Source of the DNA: DATMNI01 sp963817515
GTDB taxonomy: Bacteria; Acidobacteriota; Terriglobia; Bryobacterales; Bryobacteraceae
NCBI GenBank assembly: GCA_963817515.1
Contig: CAWFPJ010000026.1
Location: forward strand, 1-64,000
Length of the DNA stretch: 64,000 bases
Reading direction: 5' to 3'
Of the stretch, positions 19,278 to 32,645 are shown in pieces; position 1 is the first letter of the stretch, and every line of letters begins with the position of its first letter. Under the pieces are notes generated by a model. That model had not been told where the DNA came from and did no database searches. It saw nothing but the letters and a program-made list of their open reading frames with translations. The position numbers and the translations under genes were made by a program.

Positions 19278-21227
19278 TCAACGGGGCGTGTCTGGAATGA
19301 CACTGGGCGGCCGGGATACCTTACCCTTGAAGGCCTCGTCCACTGAAACATTGTTGTTGTAAAGGGTCTGGCCGGTGGCGCGGTCCAATTCTACTTTGGC
19401 TTTGGAGTAAGCGCTGGTGGCCGCCACTACGTTCGATTCGGCAGTAGTCAAGTCGCGCTGAGTCAGGATCACGTTGTAAGTGGTGGACACGCCCATTTCC
19501 AGTTTCTTCTGCTCGGCCTCTACAGTCTGCTGCTGCAGCACGCGCTGCTTGAGGGCGGACTCATACTGGGCCCGGCTCTGCTGCACGCCGATGACGGCGT
19601 TCTGGACTTCCAGGCGAACCTGGTTTTCCAGCCTCTGGGCGCCGATCTGTTGCTGCCGCAAAGCCAACTGGCTGTTAATCAGGTCGGCCTGGGCCGCGCG
19701 ATTGCGTATCGGAACATTTAAGTTGAAACCTATCGCGTAGTTCGGGAAGTTGCGCGCAAAGAGTTGTGAAAGCACGGTTCCATAGCCGCCGTTGAAGAAA
19801 GCCGTGGGCGTGCGCGGGGCGCCGCCTACCTGCGGCACCGGGTTTATCTGGCCGGCCAGGCCGTTGTTGCTAAGGGAACCTACTAGATCCAGAGTGGGCA
19901 GCAGTTCATTCCTGGTCCCCCTGATACCGATTTCCTGATTCTGAATCATCATGCGGAATTGCGACATCTCGGGCCTGGAGGCGAACGCCTGGGCCACCAT
20001 ATCCTGTATGGGTGCGATGGCTTCCACATCCGGCACCCGAATGTGGTCGATCGGAATAATATGCGCGGAAGCCAACGCCGGATTCAGCACGCCGGTGCGG
20101 CTGAGCGCGGTCTTAAGAATCATCTCCTGCTGAAGCAGTTGCGTCTGTGCCACGGTGAGGGCCTGCTGGGAGGCGGCGATTTCCGCCTGCGCGCGCACGA
20201 TTTCGATGGACGCCAGAGTACCCACTGCAACCTGCTTCGTATTGTCCGCCAGCAGCCTCTCATCGGCGGCCAGGGCATCGCGCTGCACGCCCACGTTCTG
20301 GTTGTAGCTGACCAGGTCCCAATAGAGGTCCATCACCGCGGCCACCGTGGTAATCACCTGCGCCTTGAAGGTGAGGTCCGAAATCTCACGGTTGTTCCGG
20401 GCGATGCGGATCTGGCGGGTGTTGAGCGCGGCGCCGAAACCTTGCAACAGGTGCTGCGTGACGGTAAGAGAAAGCGAACCGTTGGTGACCGGGCTGAAAT
20501 CCGAACGCGCGCTGTTGGTGACGATGGAGTTGTTCGAGAGTCCCAGGTTCACAAGGGTGCCCGAACTGAGGTTCTGCTGCACACCAACCGAGGAAAGATC
20601 CTGGCGCTGGATCAGCGAATTGGTTCCGGTAAGGAACGAACTGGTTTGGGGGCTTGTCTGGTGCGCCCAGGAGAGGCTGCCGATCAGCGCCGGGTCGAAA
20701 CTGGGAGGCACTGGCCCAACCGCGGTGGTAGCTGGAACCAACAGGCCCTGCAGTCCGGCCGAGGGCGGGGCGCCGGTGACGCTTGCCGGCCCCGCAAAAA
20801 CGCTGGTCGGAACGGGGGCCGCAAACGAACCACCAGCCTGCGCCTTCAGCAGGTTGGTGTCGGCGATCTGCGGCGTGTAGCGTTGCAGTTCGATATCCAG
20901 ATTGTTCTCAAGCGCCAGCGCAATCGTGTCCGGCAGCGAAAGGTAGAGATTACCGCCGCGGATCAGGGATTCGAGGCGGGTTGAATTATTCAGGTTGACC
21001 GGCGGCGCAAGTCTCGCGCGATAGGGACCGGTAAGGGAACCCAAAATGCCACGCTCGCTGACTGGGGCCTGGGGATTCTGATCGCTGGCCGTGTTCGGTG
21101 TTTGGCCTGCCGAGTTCGGCGAATTCTGGCTGGGTGGGCTTGGGGACTGATCAGCCGCAAAACTTCCGGCCGGCGTCAGCAGCGTCAGAACACAAAGTAT
21201 GGCGATATTGGCTCGAATTCCGTCCAT
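19278..21227 (-). CDS. TolC-like outer membrane efflux protein
   Basis: About 649 residues with an N-terminal signal peptide (MDGIRANIAILCVLTLLTPAGSFA) and a Ser/Pro/Asn-rich linker. Two outer membrane efflux (OEP) repeats follow, with long helices such as VGTLASIEIVRAQAEIAASQQAL and QQQTVEAEQKKLEMGVSTTYNV. It forms the trimeric outer membrane channel of type I secretion or efflux pumps. ATG 21227 has GGAGA nine bases upstream; an earlier in-frame start would put 19 residues before the signal. No partner pump genes adjoin it except the ADOP permease at 22678, so its partners are unknown. Confidence 0.9.
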   Translation of the reverse strand: MDGIRANIAILCVLTLLTPAGSFAADQSPSPPSQNSPNSAGQTPNTASDQNPQAPVSERGILGSLTGPYRARLAPPVNLNNSTRLESLIRGGNLYLSLPDTIALALENNLDIELQRYTPQIADTNLLKAQAGGSFAAPVPTSVFAGPASVTGAPPSAGLQGLLVPATTAVGPVPPSFDPALIGSLSWAHQTSPQTSSFLTGTNSLIQRQDLSSVGVQQNLSSGTLVNLGLSNNSIVTNSARSDFSPVTNGSLSLTVTQHLLQGFGAALNTRQIRIARNNREISDLTFKAQVITTVAAVMDLYWDLVSYNQNVGVQRDALAADERLLADNTKQVAVGTLASIEIVRAQAEIAASQQALTVAQTQLLQQEMILKTALSRTGVLNPALASAHIIPIDHIRVPDVEAIAPIQDMVAQAFASRPEMSQFRMMIQNQEIGIRGTRNELLPTLDLVGSLSNNGLAGQINPVPQVGGAPRTPTAFFNGGYGTVLSQLFARNFPNYAIGFNLNVPIRNRAAQADLINSQLALRQQQIGAQRLENQVRLEVQNAVIGVQQSRAQYESALKQRVLQQQTVEAEQKKLEMGVSTTYNVILTQRDLTTAESNVVAATSAYSKAKVELDRATGQTLYNNNVSVDEAFKGKVSRPPSVIPDTPR

Positions 21228-21301
21228 GTTTGAAAGTCTCCGGGCAACCGTCGAGGAATAACTGCCGGTTGCGTTTATCTCCAATGGTATAGTAGGCGTT
21301 T

Positions 21302-21895
21302 GTGACGCCGCAAGCTGAATCGGTTCTGGAATTATTTCGATCTACCGGCGCCTACCTCCAAGGCCACTTCCAGCTGACCAGCGGATTGCACAGCGCCGAG
21401 TATCTGCAATGCGCGCGGGTGTTGCAACATCCGGCCGCGGCGGAGAGACTGGGCCGTCTTCTGGCGGAGGAGCTGCGCACGGTGGAATCCGGAAAAATCG
21501 GCGTGGTGGTTTCGCCGGCGATGGGCGGGTTGATCATCGGGCACGAAGTGGCGCGGGCCCTGGGGGTGCCGCACATTTTCACAGAGCGCGATCCCAAGAC
21601 CCGCAAGATGTTGCTGCGCCGGGGCTTCACCGTGGGGCATGGTGAGGTGGCAGTGGTGATTGAAGATGTGATTACCACCGGCGGCAGCACGCGGGACGTC
21701 ATCGAAGTGCTGTGCGCGGCGGGCGCCAATGTGCCGGCGGCGGGTTCCATCATCGATCGCAGCGGCGGCCATGCCGATGTGGGCGTCCGGCGCGTGGCGC
21801 TGGCCACGCTTCAGGTGGCGGCGCATTATCCGGATGCGTGCCCGCTGTGCAAGCTCGGCATTCCCGTGGTGAAGCCCGGCTCGCGCCCAACCTGA
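21302..21895 (+). CDS. pyrE: Orotate phosphoribosyltransferase
   Basis: It joins orotate and PRPP to form OMP in pyrimidine synthesis. 197 residues. The substrate loop is in LTSGLHSAEYLQCARVL, and the PRPP-binding motif is VAVVIEDVITTGGSTRDVIE. GTG start at 21302, shortly after the divergent TolC-like gene. Its TGA overlaps the truA ATG (TGATG), so pyrE and truA are translationally coupled. Together with carAB it makes two pyrimidine loci in the window. Confidence 0.95.
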   Translation: MTPQAESVLELFRSTGAYLQGHFQLTSGLHSAEYLQCARVLQHPAAAERLGRLLAEELRTVESGKIGVVVSPAMGGLIIGHEVARALGVPHIFTERDPKTRKMLLRRGFTVGHGEVAVVIEDVITTGGSTRDVIEVLCAAGANVPAAGSIIDRSGGHADVGVRRVALATLQVAAHYPDACPLCKLGIPVVKPGSRPT

Positions 21896-22617
21896 TGCGC
21901 CGCATCCGCATCGAACTGGCCTACGATGGCGGCGGGTTTCATGGATGGCAGGTGCAGCCCGGCCTGCCCACGATTCAAGGCATCCTGGAAGAAATCGTTT
22001 CCGGCATGGAAGGCAAGCCCGTGCATGTGGCCGGGTCGGGCCGCACCGACGCCGGCGTGCATGCGCTGCGGCAGGTGGCGGCGTTCACCATCGCCAACCC
22101 CATCCCGCTACCCAATTTGCGCCGCGCGGTGAATCGCCTGCTGCCCCCCGCCATCCGGGTGATTTGCGCGGAAGAAGTGCATGCCGATTTTCATCCGCGC
22201 TTCGATGCCAGGTCCAAAACTTACGAATATCGCATCCAGCGGACCGAAGTTTGTAGTCCTTTCGAGTGGGCCTATGTGCATCATTACCCCTACCCGCTGC
22301 GTGAGGAAGCCATGATTCAACTGGCGGCGCTGTTCGAGGGCGAACACGATTTTACGCCATTCGCGGCATCGGACGATCGCGACTCCGAGGGAAGAAGCAA
22401 AGTCCGGACGGTCTTCTCGTCAGTGCTCGAGCGGCGTGACGGGCAACTGGTTTATCGCATCCGGGGCAGCGGGTTCCTGAAGCACATGGTCAGGAACATT
22501 GTAGGCACTTTGATCGAAGCCGGGCGCGGGAATTTGGAGGATCCGACCGCGCTGCCTGGGCGTTGCGGGGCAACGGCGCCGGCCAAGGGCTTGTTCCTGG
22601 TGGAAGTGGAGTACTAA
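21895..22617 (+). CDS. truA: tRNA pseudouridine synthase A
   Basis: TruA modifies U38-U40 in tRNA anticodon stems. 240 residues. The catalytic Asp is in GSGRTDAGVHALRQVA, with RFDARSKTYEYRI and GSGFLKHMVRNIVGTL as further family motifs. The ending TAPAKGLFLVEVEY is complete. The ATG at 21895 overlaps the pyrE stop by one base and starts MRRIRIELAYDGGGFHGWQ, as expected for the family. Confidence 0.95.
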   Translation: MRRIRIELAYDGGGFHGWQVQPGLPTIQGILEEIVSGMEGKPVHVAGSGRTDAGVHALRQVAAFTIANPIPLPNLRRAVNRLLPPAIRVICAEEVHADFHPRFDARSKTYEYRIQRTEVCSPFEWAYVHHYPYPLREEAMIQLAALFEGEHDFTPFAASDDRDSEGRSKVRTVFSSVLERRDGQLVYRIRGSGFLKHMVRNIVGTLIEAGRGNLEDPTALPGRCGATAPAKGLFLVEVEY

Positions 22618-22677
22618 ACGCTGCGTTGGCGACGCACGTTAAGCAACAATCCGGGCGCAGACGGCGTCTATACGTCG

Positions 22678-25122
22678 ATGCTGTCTGCGCTCGAAAGCAC
22701 TTTGCAGGATGCCCGCTACGCGATTCGCGGGCTCATCCGGAATCCCGCCTTCTCCCTGACAGCGATCCTGGGGGCCGCCCTCGGCATCGGCGCCACCAGC
22801 GCGGTCTTCAGTGCGGTAGATCCGATCCTCTTTCGGGCGCTTCCATACGCGGATGAAAACCGGCTGGTATCGGCTGGGATGATGGCGCCGCTCGACACTA
22901 ATGAATTCCTGTTCGCGGAGCCGTATTTCAATTTGCGCCACCATCCCGGACCTTTCGAAGAGGTGACGGCGTTCCAGGCAGGCAACATCGCCACCGATCT
23001 TACCGAAGGCAATCCAATGCGTTTGCGCGCTCTGCGGATCGAAGCCAATTTCTTGCACGTCTTCGGCATCCGGCCGCTCGCCGGCCGCGCCTTCAGGCTG
23101 GAAGAGGACCGCCCCGGCGGACCCCGCGTGGCCATGATCTCCTATGGGTTATGGCGCAGCCGCTTCGCCGCCGATCCGCGGGCGGTGGGACGAACGCTCT
23201 GGCTGGATGGCGTGCCGGCGGAGGTTGTCGGCGTCCTGCCCAAAGACTTCGAGATGCCGACGCTCACACCGGCCGATGTCCTGCTGCCGCTGGCGCTAAA
23301 CCAGGCCAGCGAGCGCTCCGGCCGTGCCCTGCGCGTCTTCGCACGCCTGAAACCCGGCATCACGGTGCGGCAGGCAGCGGCCGAACTGCAGCCGCAGTTC
23401 CAGCAGGCGCTCATGACGGTGCCCCCACAATTTCGCAAAGAAATCTCACTCCGCGTTCGGCCGGTGCGCGACCGCCAGGTGGGCGATGTGCGGGCGGCAT
23501 CGCTGGCACTGTTCGGCTCCGTTCTTGCCGTGCTGCTTATCGCCTGCGCCAACATCGCCAGCCTGCTGCTGGCGCGCGCCACGGCACGCGAGCGTGAACT
23601 TGCCGTGCGCACAGCGCTGGGCGCTTCCCGCCTGCGCCTGGTGCGGCAATCTCTCACCGAAAGCCTGCTGCTGAGCGCCATCGGCGGCGCAGTGGGCTGC
23701 GCTCTGGCCTGGGCGCTGCTGCGTGGCTTTATCGCCATTGCGCCCGCGGGGCTGCCACGCCTGGAAGAAGCTTCCATTGACGGGCGAGTGCTGCTGTTCA
23801 CTTTTGGGGCCGCGCTGGCCGCGGGTTTGCTCTTCGGCATCGTGCCCGCACTGCGCCGGCCCGGCTCCATACCCTTGGGGGGCTGGCATGCCACGGTGCG
23901 CTCTCGCGGCGGAATGCGCTCCGCGCTGGTAACCCTGGAAATCGCCTTTTCCATGGTGCTGTTGACGGCCGCCGGGCTGCTGCTGCACAGCTTGTGGAAA
24001 CTCGAAAGCGTTCCGCTGGGCATGCAATCCGACCATGTGCTCACTGCCCGATTCGTACTGGGCCGCCAGCGTTACAGCAGCGATGCGCAACAATTGGCAT
24101 TCTTCAATGAGCTGGAGCAGCGCTTGGCCGCCGCGCCCGGTTTGGAGGCAATGGCCATCGCCGATTCCATGCCTCCCTCCGGGGGAACGCGCGGACGCCC
24201 GCTGGCGGCTATCGACATCGAAGGCCAACCACACCGGCCGGAAGGGACCGGGGGCATGGTGGCATGGCGTTACGTCACGCCCGGATATTTCGCGGCGCTC
24301 GGAATCCCCATTGTTCGCGGGCGGCCATTCACGGAGCAGGACCGCGATCCACCCGCATTCGTGGCCATCCTCAGCGAGTCACTGGCGCGGCGCATGTTTC
24401 CGCATCAAGATCCGATCGGCAAGCGGATACTCAAAGGACCGCAGGGCCAATGGACCACCGTAATCGGAGTTGCCCGCGACGTGACCAACCTGGGTGCACT
24501 CCGGCAAAGCTGGCCGGAGTATTACATCGTGCGAAAACACTCGCCCGATTTCAATTTCCAGAACCAGGAGCCGCCCATCGGCTGGCGCTCCGCTATTGTG
24601 ATCGCGCGCACGCCCCTCGATCCGAAGCTGGCGGCAACTTCCATACGCGCCATCCTCGGCTCGCTCGATGTGACGTTGCCTGTGGAGATCGAGACTATGC
24701 ACCAGCACCTGCGGGATATCGATGAAAGGCCGCGCTTTTATGCGGTCCTGCTGGCGGTTTTCGCGGCCATGGGCGTGATGATCGCGGCGGTAGGGTTGTT
24801 CGGCGTGATGTCGTTCCTGGTGGCGCAGCGAACGCGTGAGATTGGTGTGCGCATGGCCTTGGGCGCCACGCCCGGGCGCATTGTGCGCATGACGCTGGCT
24901 TCAGCTGTACGCTGGACCGCAGCAGGAATTTTGCTTGGCGCCGGTGGGTCGCTGGCGGCCGCGCGCCTGCTGCGCTCGCTGCTGTTTCAAATAGAACCGG
25001 GCGATCCTGTGGCGGTGAGCGCCGCCATTGCCGTCTTGTGCGCGGTAGCGCTGGTGGCGGCTGTGGCGCCTGCACGCCGCGCCTCAAAGCTCGATCCTGG
25101 TCTTACGCTGCGCCAGGAATGA
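22678..25122 (+). CDS. ADOP-family ABC permease (MacB/FtsX-like)
   Basis: 814 residues with the architecture of acidobacterial duplicated orphan permeases. An N-terminal helix (LTAILGAALGIGATSAVFSAV) precedes a large periplasmic MacB_PCD domain. A first FtsX domain (three helices at about 285-410) follows, then a second helix/periplasmic unit and a second FtsX domain at the C-terminus (MGVMIAAVGLFGVMSFLVAQRTREIG). No ATP-binding subunit is adjacent, which is usual for this family. The substrate is unknown. I found no clear ribosome site at the ATG at 22678. Confidence 0.9.
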   Translation: MLSALESTLQDARYAIRGLIRNPAFSLTAILGAALGIGATSAVFSAVDPILFRALPYADENRLVSAGMMAPLDTNEFLFAEPYFNLRHHPGPFEEVTAFQAGNIATDLTEGNPMRLRALRIEANFLHVFGIRPLAGRAFRLEEDRPGGPRVAMISYGLWRSRFAADPRAVGRTLWLDGVPAEVVGVLPKDFEMPTLTPADVLLPLALNQASERSGRALRVFARLKPGITVRQAAAELQPQFQQALMTVPPQFRKEISLRVRPVRDRQVGDVRAASLALFGSVLAVLLIACANIASLLLARATARERELAVRTALGASRLRLVRQSLTESLLLSAIGGAVGCALAWALLRGFIAIAPAGLPRLEEASIDGRVLLFTFGAALAAGLLFGIVPALRRPGSIPLGGWHATVRSRGGMRSALVTLEIAFSMVLLTAAGLLLHSLWKLESVPLGMQSDHVLTARFVLGRQRYSSDAQQLAFFNELEQRLAAAPGLEAMAIADSMPPSGGTRGRPLAAIDIEGQPHRPEGTGGMVAWRYVTPGYFAALGIPIVRGRPFTEQDRDPPAFVAILSESLARRMFPHQDPIGKRILKGPQGQWTTVIGVARDVTNLGALRQSWPEYYIVRKHSPDFNFQNQEPPIGWRSAIVIARTPLDPKLAATSIRAILGSLDVTLPVEIETMHQHLRDIDERPRFYAVLLAVFAAMGVMIAAVGLFGVMSFLVAQRTREIGVRMALGATPGRIVRMTLASAVRWTAAGILLGAGGSLAAARLLRSLLFQIEPGDPVAVSAAIAVLCAVALVAAVAPARRASKLDPGLTLRQE

Positions 25123-25165
25123 AGTTCGCGCACTTCTCTCGGAACCTGCCTGCGCGCTACAATTA

Positions 25166-25210
25166 GAATTGATGCGACTGGAATTGATGCGACCGGAATT
25201 GATCCGACGT
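25166..25210. repeat. Three in-frame 15-bp tandem repeats
   Basis: GAATTGATGCGACTG, GAATTGATGCGACCG and GAATTGATCCGACGT run head to tail. They span the likely start of the next gene and supply two consecutive ATGs in the same frame. A TACAAT box lies just upstream (25158-25163). Confidence 0.75.
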
Positions 25211-25627
25211 GGCCTCTGTTTGATGTCGTTGATCGGCGCGCTGGTCCTGGTGCTGGGCGCCGCCGACAAGGTTCAGACCGAAACCATCCGGGGGAAACTG
25301 ATCGTGCGCTCAGGAAAGGCGTCCGCCATCGAAACCCCGGAGCATAAGCTGATCGCCGTGGATGGCGATGCCCCCACCCACAAGGTGCTCAACGATAAGC
25401 GCGTCAACGGGTTCGAAGTGGAGGCTCGCGGCCACTTCACCGCCCCGGACCGGTTCCTGATCAATCCGCAGCACACCCACTCGCTGATGGTCCGCCAGGA
25501 CGGCAAGCTCAAAATGGTCACCTACTGGTGCGACGTCTGCTCCATCCGCGCGTATGCCCCCGGGCCCTGTGTGTGCTGCCAGAGGGAAACCACCCTCGAT
25601 CTGCGCGACCCGGACGACATTCAGTGA
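25172..25627 (+). CDS. Exported or membrane-anchored hypothetical protein with CxxC cluster
   Basis: About 151 residues. A basic N-region and hydrophobic stretch (CLMSLIGALVLVLGAAD) suggest a signal peptide or anchor. The mature part ends in a Cys-rich segment, YWCDVCSIRAYAPGPCVCC, with four or five cysteines that could bind metal. The start is uncertain because the tandem repeat supplies ATGs at 25172 and 25187, and a third ATG (25223) begins the hydrophobic segment. Its stop overlaps the epimerase GTG (GTGA). I do not recognise the family. Confidence 0.7.
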   Translation: MRLELMRPELIRRGLCLMSLIGALVLVLGAADKVQTETIRGKLIVRSGKASAIETPEHKLIAVDGDAPTHKVLNDKRVNGFEVEARGHFTAPDRFLINPQHTHSLMVRQDGKLKMVTYWCDVCSIRAYAPGPCVCCQRETTLDLRDPDDIQ

Positions 25628-26613
25628 TTGGCTATTCCGCCACCTGTACCCTGGTTGATGGAATCGAAGTGGTGCAACTGGCGGATGCCGCGCGCCAAAT
25701 GGAAGTGTCGATCGCCATCGGGGTGGGAAACATGGCCTATGAGCTCAAGGTGGGTGGCGGGAACTTCCTGTGGTTCCCCTTTGAGAGCCCCGCTGCGTTG
25801 CGCGAGCATCCCAAGTTTTGCGGTATTCCCTTCCTCGCGCCGTGGGCCAACCGTCTGGACAGCGACACGTATTGGGTGAACGGCAACCGCTACACGCTGA
25901 AACCCGAGATCGCCAATTTCCGGCGCGATCCGAACCGGAAACCGATCCACGGCTTACTGAACTATTCCCGGGACTGGAGCTTGATTTCGGCCGCCGCCGA
26001 TGAACGCTCGGCCCATGCCGCCAGCCGCCTGGAATTCGGAAATCATCCGGACCTGATGGCGCAGTTTCCCTTCGCCCACACCATCACCATGACGTACCGG
26101 CTGGCGGAAGGCGTCCTGGAAGTGGAAACCACGCTTCAAAATCACGCCCGGGAACCGCTGCCGGTGGCCATCGGCTACCACCCTTATTTCCAGTTGCACG
26201 ACAGCCATCGCGATCAATGGAAAGTTCATCTGGCCGCGCGCGATCACCTGGTACTGAGCGATCAGTTGATTCCGACGGGCGAGCGCAAGCCCGTGGAATT
26301 CAGCGACCCGCATGGGCTTGACTCGGGACCGCTCGACGATGTTTTCGGCAACCTGATTCGTGGAGCCGACGGGCGGGCGCGGTTCTGGGTGCAGGGACAG
26401 AAGGAGCGGGTCACGGTTGCGTACGGTCCCAAATACCCGGTGGCCGTGGTTTTCGCGCCCACGGGCCGGGACTTCATCTGCTTTGAGCCGATGGCCGCAG
26501 TCACCGATGCCTTCAACCTGGCGCATGCCGGCGTGTATACGGAATTGCAGCGCGTGCCGGTGGGCGGAGAGTGGCGCGAAAGTTTTTGGATTGAAGTAGC
26601 GGCGGCTTGCTGA
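25624..26613 (+). CDS. Aldose 1-epimerase family protein
   Basis: Galactose-mutarotase fold of 329 residues. Expected catalytic residues are visible: His in KPIHGLL, His in IGYHPYFQL, and the C-terminal acid in FICFEPMAAVTDAFN. The APWANRLDS motif of the family is also present. The GTG start at 25624 overlaps the preceding stop by four bases. It could be a mutarotase or a related hexose-6-phosphate epimerase; the sugar is not determinable. Confidence 0.9.
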   Translation: MIGYSATCTLVDGIEVVQLADAARQMEVSIAIGVGNMAYELKVGGGNFLWFPFESPAALREHPKFCGIPFLAPWANRLDSDTYWVNGNRYTLKPEIANFRRDPNRKPIHGLLNYSRDWSLISAAADERSAHAASRLEFGNHPDLMAQFPFAHTITMTYRLAEGVLEVETTLQNHAREPLPVAIGYHPYFQLHDSHRDQWKVHLAARDHLVLSDQLIPTGERKPVEFSDPHGLDSGPLDDVFGNLIRGADGRARFWVQGQKERVTVAYGPKYPVAVVFAPTGRDFICFEPMAAVTDAFNLAHAGVYTELQRVPVGGEWRESFWIEVAAAC

Positions 26614-26701
26614 CGCGCGCCTCTCTGCTTGGCGCAGCCGGAGACGACAGGCGAAACCGCCGAATGCCGCATAGTTTTCCCAAACTCGGACACTCTTTCC
26701 C

Positions 26702-26778
26702 GGTAGCGCCGGCAATCTTGTTGCCGGTGGGTTATTCGGCATCCGGCAAGGACCGGCAACAAGATTGCCGGCGCTACC
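26702..26778. repeat. Perfect 27-bp inverted repeat between convergent genes
   Basis: The left arm 26702-26728 begins GGTAGCGCCGGCAATC and is exactly complementary to the right arm 26752-26778, with a 23-base loop. It belongs to the same family as the repeats at 18544, 40865 and 57171. It lies between the 3' ends of the epimerase and the PD40 gene and may act as a two-way terminator. Confidence 0.85.
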
Positions 26779-26841
26779 AAAAACTAAGTGACATTGGGCG
26801 AAACCGCCTGCCCCACCTTTGTGCGACTTGCCGGTCGCAAC

Positions 26842-28588
26842 TTATCTGAAATTCTCCACCAGCATCAGGTTCGTCTGGCTCTGGTCCACCCTGGGATACA
26901 GAATGTACTTGCCGTCCGGCGATACCGAAAACGTGCCGCCGCTCTGCATGTCCATGCTTCTCATGCGATAGGCGACGGTGCTTTTCCTGGTTGCGAAGTC
27001 GTAGAAAGAGACCACCATGGCGCGCGCGTTGCGCTCGAACTCAATGTAGTAAATGCCCTTCCTGGTGGGCTGAATAGTGGTGGCCCAGAACGAATCGTGT
27101 TCGGGGATGATGGCTTCTTCTGCTTCTCCGCCAGCTACAGGAACGCGCCAGTAGGAGCGGCGCGACCGGAAGTAGACGAACTTTCCGTCCGCCGATTCCA
27201 CGGGCTGCAGCGGCGCCCCTTTGCTGGGCCAGCGCTTGCGGATTGCCTCCCTCCGCCGTGGCTTTCCAGATCTGGCCCCGGGATTGAAAATAGATCCACT
27301 TGCCGTCGTTCGAAAACGACGCGTTGCTTGCATTCAGCAGCACACGCTTGGGTTTGCCGCCGGCAGCCGGGGCCACAGTATAGACTTCCTGCCCATGATC
27401 GGAGCTGGCATCGAAGACGAGGAGTTTTCCGTCGGGCGACCATCGCACACGGCCGATACTGGGGCCGGCGAGGCTGGTGACCTGAACACGGTTGCTTCCA
27501 TCGGCGTTGCAAATGAAAACTTCATCGGTGCCGGTCTGGTCGGATACGTCGGCGATTCTCTTGCCGTCCGGCGAATACACTGGGGAAGTCTCGCGCCCGG
27601 AGGAACGGATCACGGGCCGCGCATCCGCGGTGGAATCGGGCGCCCCGGATAATGACGCGCGCCAGATAGCCGAGACCGTCGGGCTGTCGGTAAAGGCCAG
27701 CCGGTTCCGCCCGACCGCGGGATAGTAGGCCTGCCTGCCGCCGAGCGTATATTCCCTGGGGCTTCCGCCGTACGCCGGTACACGCCAGATGTGCCAGCCC
27801 CCGATTCGATTGGAGGAATAGACCAGGTCCTGCCCGTCTCGGGTCCACGCGATTCCGCGAATGCCGCGATCATCGAAAGTCAGGCGGCGCAGTCCTGTGC
27901 CGGAGAGATCGCAGAGCCAGATATCGGCGCCGCCATCGTTGCCGGTGCCGGTGTTGCGTACGAAAGCCAGGCTGCTACCGGTGGGCGAAACGGCTGGAGT
28001 GGAATCGCCCTGCGATCCTTCCGGTGGGGCCGTGATCGGCTGCACCTTTCCGGTGTCGATTGCGACCAGCACGATGGCGGGCAGTTTGTCGCCGCCTTGC
28101 ACTACTGCGAGCGATTTGCCGTCAGGGGTCCACGAAACCGCGGGCAGCGGCTGACCAGCATCGGCGGCCGGGCCGAACTCTGCCACCTGGCGTTCGGCGC
28201 CGCCATCGGCCGGAATCACGATGCACGCTGTGCGTCCCTCTTCGATGCGCAGAAAGGCGAGCGTGCCGCCATCCGGCGACCAGACCGGGCCTATGTCGCT
28301 GGCTTCGCCCTTGGTCAACTGCTGGGGATTTCCCGACGGCAATTCGCGCACGAAAATGTGAAACGCGCTCACCTTCGACGCATCCCGCGCGCTGTATGCC
28401 AGGCGTCTGGCATCGGGCGAAAACGATGGATAGGCTTCTGAACCGGCCGCGCTCGAAAGCTGCGTCTTCTTCTGTGCCACCTGCGGGCCGCTGGCCAGCC
28501 GCGCCATCAACGTCACCACGGCTCCTACCGAGCAAAGCGCCAATGCCAGCATGACCGCCGGACGGCGGAAGAACGCGCCAGATGCCAT
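26842..28588 (-). CDS. PD40/TolB-like beta-propeller protein, frameshifted
   Basis: A signal or anchor helix (MASGAFFRRPAVMLALALCSVGAVV) is followed by repeated WD40-like PD40 units, for example YPSFSPDARRLAYSA, IGPVWSPDGGTLAFLR, SPVYSPDGKRIADVS and VRWSPDGKLLVFDASS. After GGNPQALAQQ the frame changes. The propeller continues one base over (KGAPLQPVESADGKFVYFR) to the stop at 26842. One extra base in the run at 27216-27222 would explain it, and the corrected protein is 581 residues. It probably lies outside the membrane. In Acidobacteriota such propellers often pair with kinases or winged-helix regulators, but none is adjacent here. Confidence 0.75.
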
Positions 28589-28624
28589 AACTTGTATGGT
28601 ATACGCTTAATACCGCCGCGGAGT

Positions 28625-28864
28625 TCAGTGATTCAAAAACGACCGTACCGCGGCATGCACTGTACCTTCAATCTGCATCCGGTATTTCAGCAGTAACGCG
28701 ATCAGCGTCCCCGCCACCAGCACTTTCAATGTCAGGAACAGCCAGACATTCGCGTTGTAGACCGAGGGCGTCTTGAGCACATGGCGGCAGGCCCAGCACA
28801 GAGTATCCTGGCGTCCCAGAGATACCTTGCATCGTGGACACGTCTGGTGCAGGTGGATACTCAC
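28625..28864 (-). CDS. Small zinc-ribbon membrane protein
   Basis: 79 residues: MSIHLHQTCPRCKVSLG...LCWACRHVL is a four-Cys zinc ribbon, followed by one membrane helix (VWLFLTLKVLVAGTLIALLL) and a short basic tail. A GTGGAG ribosome site lies four bases upstream of the ATG. It directly follows smc on the same strand. Function unknown. Confidence 0.8.
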   Translation of the reverse strand: MSIHLHQTCPRCKVSLGRQDTLCWACRHVLKTPSVYNANVWLFLTLKVLVAGTLIALLLKYRMQIEGTVHAAVRSFLNH

Positions 28865-28889
28865 GTCTCCACTATAATAATGCAGTCAG

Positions 28890-32530
<3,641 letters not shown>

Positions 32531-32645
32531 CTCGCCTGGCTCGGGGGAGTTGTAACTATACTAAGCTCGCCGAACCAAAAAGTAAAGCACTTCTACCACA
32601 GTATCCAGTGGCTTCATTCTCAGACAACACATTATATAGTGCCAT

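Noticed and set aside
19959..20984. 341-codon plus-strand frame opposite the TolC-like gene
   Set aside because: No signal, fold or ribosome site; the minus strand holds the signal peptide and OEP helices.
27216..27222. Programmed frameshift in the PD40 gene
   Set aside because: The AAAGGGG run is not in the codon phase of a classical -1 slippery site and the shift needed is +1. With four other broken genes nearby, an indel error is simpler.
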